NCBI RefSeq assembly: GCF_004143485.2
Contig: NZ_RXOB02000022.1
Location: 62,001 to 126,000, forward strand
Source: Halorussus amylolyticus
GTDB taxonomy: Archaea; Halobacteriota; Halobacteria; Halobacteriales; Haladaptataceae
Reading direction: 5' to 3'
Length of the DNA: 64,000 nucleotides
The notes under the pieces were generated by a model that ran no database searches, was not told the DNA's origin, and worked only from the letters and a program-made list of their open reading frames with translations. Positions 60,876 through 64,000 of the stretch are shown piece after piece (positions within the stretch are counted from its first letter, which is position 1; every line of letters starts with the position of its first letter). The translations under genes were made by a program, and so were the position numbers.

Positions 60876-61543
60876 GGAATGACGCAACGAAGCTCCGCGG
60901 GCAGATAGCCGCCGATGGCCGCGAGCAGACCCGGTGGGTCGGTTTCGTCCTTGCAGACGATGCTCTGTTCGAGGAGGCCGAGTCGCTCGACCGTTACGAT
61001 GTCGCGGGCGTGACCCGCGCGGTTGACCGTCGCGCGCACCTCGCCGCGGGTCGAACTGTTGACGTTGACTCGGCCCGCGCCGCGAGTCCAGTCGTAGAGT
61101 CGGTCGCGCTCCTCGTCTGCGAGGCGGTTGGGTTCGTCGCCGCCGTAGACGAACGCAAGGGGCATGTGCTGGACCAGTCCGAACCGCTCGACGATTTGGA
61201 TGGGCGTCCCCTGCCCGAGTCCGAGTTCGCCCGCGGGAATCGAGACGTCTTCGCCCGCTTCGAGCACGAACCCGTCCTCGTCCCACGATTCGAGCGTGCC
61301 GACGTACGTCTCGCCAGCGACCATGTCCGAAGTTATCTCGCCCCACTCCTCGCGGAGGAGGTTGCGCGCGATGACTTCGTCGTCGCCCTCGATGGTCACG
61401 ACCGCGAAGTCGTCGTGGCGCACGCCGACGGTGTACTCGACGTCGAGTTCGCCAATCGTGTTGTTCACGAGCGACTGGAGGCCGTCGAGCGCGCGCTCGC
61501 GGGCGTCGCCCTGCACGTACACTTTGGTTGCGAGGACGACCAT
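60872..61543 (-). CDS. DUF2110 archaeal conserved protein
   Basis: The 223-residue protein begins VVLATKVYVQGDARERALDG and contains a PUA/OB-like beta-rich middle (GTLESWDEDGFVLEAGEDV). DUF2110 proteins are conserved across archaea and of unknown function. Its start shares one base with the tfe stop and its end overlaps the next gene by four bases, so the three are translated together. Association with TFE hints at a transcription or RNA-related role. Confidence 0.85.
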   Translation of the reverse strand: MVVLATKVYVQGDARERALDGLQSLVNNTIGELDVEYTVGVRHDDFAVVTIEGDDEVIARNLLREEWGEITSDMVAGETYVGTLESWDEDGFVLEAGEDVSIPAGELGLGQGTPIQIVERFGLVQHMPLAFVYGGDEPNRLADEERDRLYDWTRGAGRVNVNSSTRGEVRATVNRAGHARDIVTVERLGLLEQSIVCKDETDPPGLLAAIGGYLPAELRCVIP

Positions 61544-62079
61544 TACGCCTCGGCCTCTTCGCGGTGTTCGACGTTGAGTTCGTCGCGGAGTTCCGCGATG
61601 CGTTCGCGCATCGACTCGACGAGTCGGCCGTTCTCCATCGATTCGAGCGGCGACCCGCACTCGGGGCACTCGAAGCCGAAGTCCATCGCCTCGCCGAACT
61701 CGAACCGAATCGAGCACACCTCACACAGGTAGAACTCGTGGTGGCGCTCGTACTCCTGGCGCTGTTCGAGCGCGTCGAGCAGGCGGTGCATCTCCTCTTC
61801 TAAGTTGCCGGGGATGTTGTCGTACTCGAACGTCCAGAGGTACGTCAGCCACCCGGAGTCCTCGTCGCGGAGCCGTCGATAGGTCGCGAGGTCGTTCTCG
61901 TAGAGGATGAACAGCGCGCGCCGGACGTCGTTGAGTTCGAGGTCGAGGTCCTCCGCGAGTTCCTCGTCGGTGACCTCGCCGTCCGGCGGCGCCGCCGCGA
62001 CCGGCATTCCTTTCGGACCGACCAATTCGTGAAGATACTTCTGAATTACCGGGTCCTCCAGTAAGTCCTCAAAAGCCAT
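61543..62079 (-). CDS. tfe: transcription factor E (TFE alpha)
   Basis: The 178-residue protein helps RNA polymerase open promoters together with TBP and TFB. It has the winged-helix domain (about 1-85: LLEDPVIQKYLHELVG, DLELNDVRRALFILYENDL) and a C-terminal zinc ribbon with C119, C122, C138 and C141 (CEVCSIRFEF and CPECGS). The start MAFEDLLEDP is family-like. It leads the tfe-DUF2110-DUF5803 operon. Confidence 0.95.
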   Translation of the reverse strand: MAFEDLLEDPVIQKYLHELVGPKGMPVAAAPPDGEVTDEELAEDLDLELNDVRRALFILYENDLATYRRLRDEDSGWLTYLWTFEYDNIPGNLEEEMHRLLDALEQRQEYERHHEFYLCEVCSIRFEFGEAMDFGFECPECGSPLESMENGRLVESMRERIAELRDELNVEHREEAEA

Positions 62080-62157
62080 TATCGTACATGGGGGCGTTCA
62101 GCCGTTTAAAACCATCGGGGCGGATTCGTTCGCCACTCCTTCGGAAGAATCCAAGTC

Positions 62158-63042
62158 TCACTCCCGATTCCGGAGGTAGTGAAACACGTACGTCTGGGCG
62201 TATCCGGCGTACTCGCCGCCGAACGCCCGGCGAATCGCCCGCGAGGTCTCGGCGTACGACCCCCGCTCGCAGTCGGGATAGTGGTCCTCGATGGCGGTCT
62301 GAATCCAGGTGTCGAGCGGGACGGCCTCCAGAAAGCCGAGCGAGAACAGCAACACGCAGTCGGCAACTTTGTCGCCGACGCCTACGAACGCCTGGAGGGC
62401 GTCTCGGGCGTCCTCGTACTCCATCTCGCGGACGGCCGCGGGCGAGACCTCGCCCGCGGCCGCCAACTCCGCCGACCGCTGGACGTAGGGCGCGCGGTAG
62501 CCCAACCCTAACTCGCGCAACTCCGCTTCGGTCGCCTCGGCGAGACGCTCGGGCGTCGGGAAGGCGTGGTACGTCTCGCCGTCGAATCCGACGGTCTCGC
62601 CGAACTCGCGGGCCAGCGCGGTCCCCATCGCGTGGATGCGCTCGACTCGCATCTGGGCCGAGCAGATGAACGAGACGAGACACGGGAAGAACGGGTCGTT
62701 CACGATTCGCATGCCGGGGTACGCCTCGCGCGCGTCGGCGACCAGCGAGTCGTCGGTCCCCTCGAAGATTTCCGGGAGGTCGTCGTCGAGGCGGAGTCGC
62801 TCTTCGAGCAGGGGTTCGGCGTCGGTGGTCGCCTCCCATTCCAGTCGTCCGTCGCGCTGGCGCGCGCGGACGACCTCGCCCTCGGCGACGGTGTAGTACC
62901 ACGCCGACCCGCCGTGTGCGGCGGTCTCCTCGTACGCTCGGCCGTCCTCGCGCCGCCAGAGGAACGTCTGGCCGCTTTCGAGCGTCGATTGCAAGTCGAG
63001 GCCGCCCGATGCGTCGGTCAGCGGTATCGAACCCGATTCCAT
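62158..63042 (-). CDS. ogg: 8-oxoguanine DNA glycosylase / AP lyase (OGG family)
   Basis: The 294-residue protein has the OGG1 layout: an N-terminal beta domain (LESGQTFLWRRED), then a helix-hairpin-helix-GPD domain. The catalytic Lys and Asp are in VGDKVADCVLLFSLGFLEAV and VPLDTWI. It removes 8-oxoguanine and nicks the DNA backbone. It is a single gene, starting 128 bp from the UPF0212 gene. Confidence 0.9.
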   Translation of the reverse strand: MESGSIPLTDASGGLDLQSTLESGQTFLWRREDGRAYEETAAHGGSAWYYTVAEGEVVRARQRDGRLEWEATTDAEPLLEERLRLDDDLPEIFEGTDDSLVADAREAYPGMRIVNDPFFPCLVSFICSAQMRVERIHAMGTALAREFGETVGFDGETYHAFPTPERLAEATEAELRELGLGYRAPYVQRSAELAAAGEVSPAAVREMEYEDARDALQAFVGVGDKVADCVLLFSLGFLEAVPLDTWIQTAIEDHYPDCERGSYAETSRAIRRAFGGEYAGYAQTYVFHYLRNRE

Positions 63043-63170
63043 CGACCGTCGGGAGGTGCCCGAGCGGGGGAAAGCTTTCGTTTCGGAACGGGCAGGGCGC
63101 AGCGACCGAGAATGGCGGTTTTTCGGAGGGCTAACCTTGATACTGTTGGCGCTACAACTTCTATGCGACT

Positions 63171-63620
63171 ATGAACTGCAGAGTTGTCGTGGAGGCCGCA
63201 GTTCCGGTCTACGACGTGGAGACGCCGGACGAGGCCGTTCGAATCGCCATCTCCAAGACCGGCGAGTTGCTCAATCCCGACCTCAACTACGTCGAGATAA
63301 ACATGGGCGAGCGGGCGTGTCCCCACTGCGACGAGGAACTCGACCCCGCGTTCATCGCGGCCGACGAGAGCCTCGTCGCGCTCGAACTGGAGATGACCGT
63401 CTTCAACGTCGAACGCGAGGAACACGCCTCCCGCATCGCTCGGAAGGAAATCGGCCAGCGCCTCGAAAGCATCCCGCTGACCGTCCTCGAAGTCGAAGTC
63501 ATCGAGGACGACGAGGACGAAGACGAAAGTTCGGAAGGGGACGCCGACGACGCCACCGACGAGTCGGACGAAGCCGACGACGACGAAGTACTACCGGAGT
63601 TCGAAGACCTCATCGAGTGA
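63171..63620 (+). CDS. UPF0212/DUF555 conserved archaeal protein
   Basis: A 149-residue protein beginning RVVVEAAVPVYDVETPDEAV, with GERACPHCDEELDPAF (one C-x2-C) and a Glu/Asp-rich tail (about 110-149). It matches the UPF0212 family, conserved in halophilic and other archaea, of unknown function. TAACCTTGATACTG upstream may hold a promoter. Confidence 0.85.
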   Translation: MNCRVVVEAAVPVYDVETPDEAVRIAISKTGELLNPDLNYVEINMGERACPHCDEELDPAFIAADESLVALELEMTVFNVEREEHASRIARKEIGQRLESIPLTVLEVEVIEDDEDEDESSEGDADDATDESDEADDDEVLPEFEDLIE

Positions 63621-63797
63621 GACTCGAATCGGTTGCGCGACCGCCACGACGCCGAGGAGTCGCGGTATCGCCGAGACCCGTCCGACACAGACCACGATTC
63701 TCTGCCGTTTCGACCGTTCCGCGAGCGTTGCATCCGGTCCGATAGCCGAGGCTGTCCGGTTCGCTGTTTCGTGAGGAGTAGGTCCGTCGCTGTGAGG

Positions 63798-64000
63798 TCA
63801 GTCGGCTTTGGCGGCGACTTTTTCGCTCGCCTCGACCGCGGTCATTTCGGATGTAATTGCCTTTGCCATCGCAAACACCGCTGCCTTGTGGTCAGTTTTC
63901 GACTTGTGAATAGAAGTTGGTCGTACGCCAAGGGATTCGTAGTCGTCAAGGTTCACATCGGTGCTGTGCTCTTCTTCGTAGTAGTTCCCGACCTCCGCAA
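63798..64000 (-). CDS. partial gene, C-terminal 66 residues only
   Basis: An open frame runs off the right end of the window and stops at 63798-63800. The visible C-terminus reads NYYEEEHSTDVNLDDYES and, later, KTDHKAAVFAMAKAITSEMT, predicted helical with an Ala/Lys-rich end. No family is recognised. The start lies outside the window. Confidence 0.6.
   Translation of the reverse strand, partial: AEVGNYYEEEHSTDVNLDDYESLGVRPTSIHKSKTDHKAAVFAMAKAITSEMTAVEASEKVAAKAD

Noticed and set aside
1-64000. CRISPR array, prophage or intact insertion sequence
   Set aside because: No regularly spaced repeats of 24-40 bases, no transposase or integrase gene and no terminal inverted repeats were found.

Overview
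The window comes from the chromosome of an extremely halophilic archaeon (class Halobacteria). The evidence is GC-rich coding DNA, strongly acidic proteins, twin-arginine lipoprotein signals, a PGF-CTERM surface-anchor tail, an archaellin, transcription factor E, an archaeal class I fructose-bisphosphate aldolase and a xylose-dehydrogenase-type oxidoreductase. The genus cannot be fixed from the sequence; the gene content is compatible with Halorussus/Haladaptatus-like lineages. I see no rRNA, tRNA, CRISPR array, intact insertion sequence or prophage.

Layout. 1-7.7 kb: an alkaline-phosphatase-superfamily hydrolase, a secreted beta-helix lipoprotein, two membrane proteins and a large PGF-CTERM surface protein whose signal peptide is disrupted by a C12G10 tract. 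7.8-12.3 kb: small haloarchaeal proteins, a PIN-domain toxin-antitoxin pair with a candidate operator, an amidohydrolase and a membrane protein. 12.5-16.1 kb: the succinate dehydrogenase operon, transcribed sdhC-D-B-A. 16.2-18.8 kb: an aspartoacylase-family gene divergent from a fused RimK glutamate ligase/RimB-like protease. 18.9-26.5 kb: lipoproteins, a riboflavin-pathway reductase, an arylsulfotransferase-like protein and an Lhr-type helicase. 26.6-34.6 kb: the overlapping aldolase/fructose-bisphosphatase pair, a NUDIX hydrolase, a sugar dehydrogenase, an SDR enzyme and an acyl-CoA carboxylase beta chain with an epsilon-like N-terminus. 34.7-41.6 kb: a Tat-exported phospholipase-C-like protein, a lipoprotein, a serine protease, and MaoC and CitE-like enzymes flanking a beta-propeller protein. 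41.7-48.2 kb: a truncated response regulator, two divergent glutamate dehydrogenases, a solitary archaellin and an acyl-CoA dehydrogenase. 48.6-58 kb: a RIO kinase, an aldehyde dehydrogenase, a nitrilase, an LEA-type protein, PhoU and an NAD-kinase-like protein. 58-64 kb: a glutamine-rich Cys protein, a CinA-like protein, the tfe/DUF2110/DUF5803 operon, a DNA glycosylase, a UPF0212 protein and a partial gene.

The most striking signal is not a protein. Three copies of a structured, noncoding, roughly 165-215 nt element occur at 31357-31523 (+), 31579-31790 (-) and 48318-48514 (+). They keep nearly invariant blocks while their stems differ by compensatory changes, as expected for a structured RNA family. 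A second pattern is a set of long, near-perfect GC-rich hairpins with 3-4 nt loops, found at five junctions between convergent genes and probably acting as bidirectional terminators.

Much of the window is central carbon and nitrogen metabolism (succinate oxidation, gluconeogenesis, glutamate interconversion, acyl-CoA turnover) mixed with exported lipoproteins and small conserved haloarchaeal proteins. The response regulator (41.7-42.9 kb) and possibly the toxin-antitoxin segment look less GC-rich and may have been acquired.
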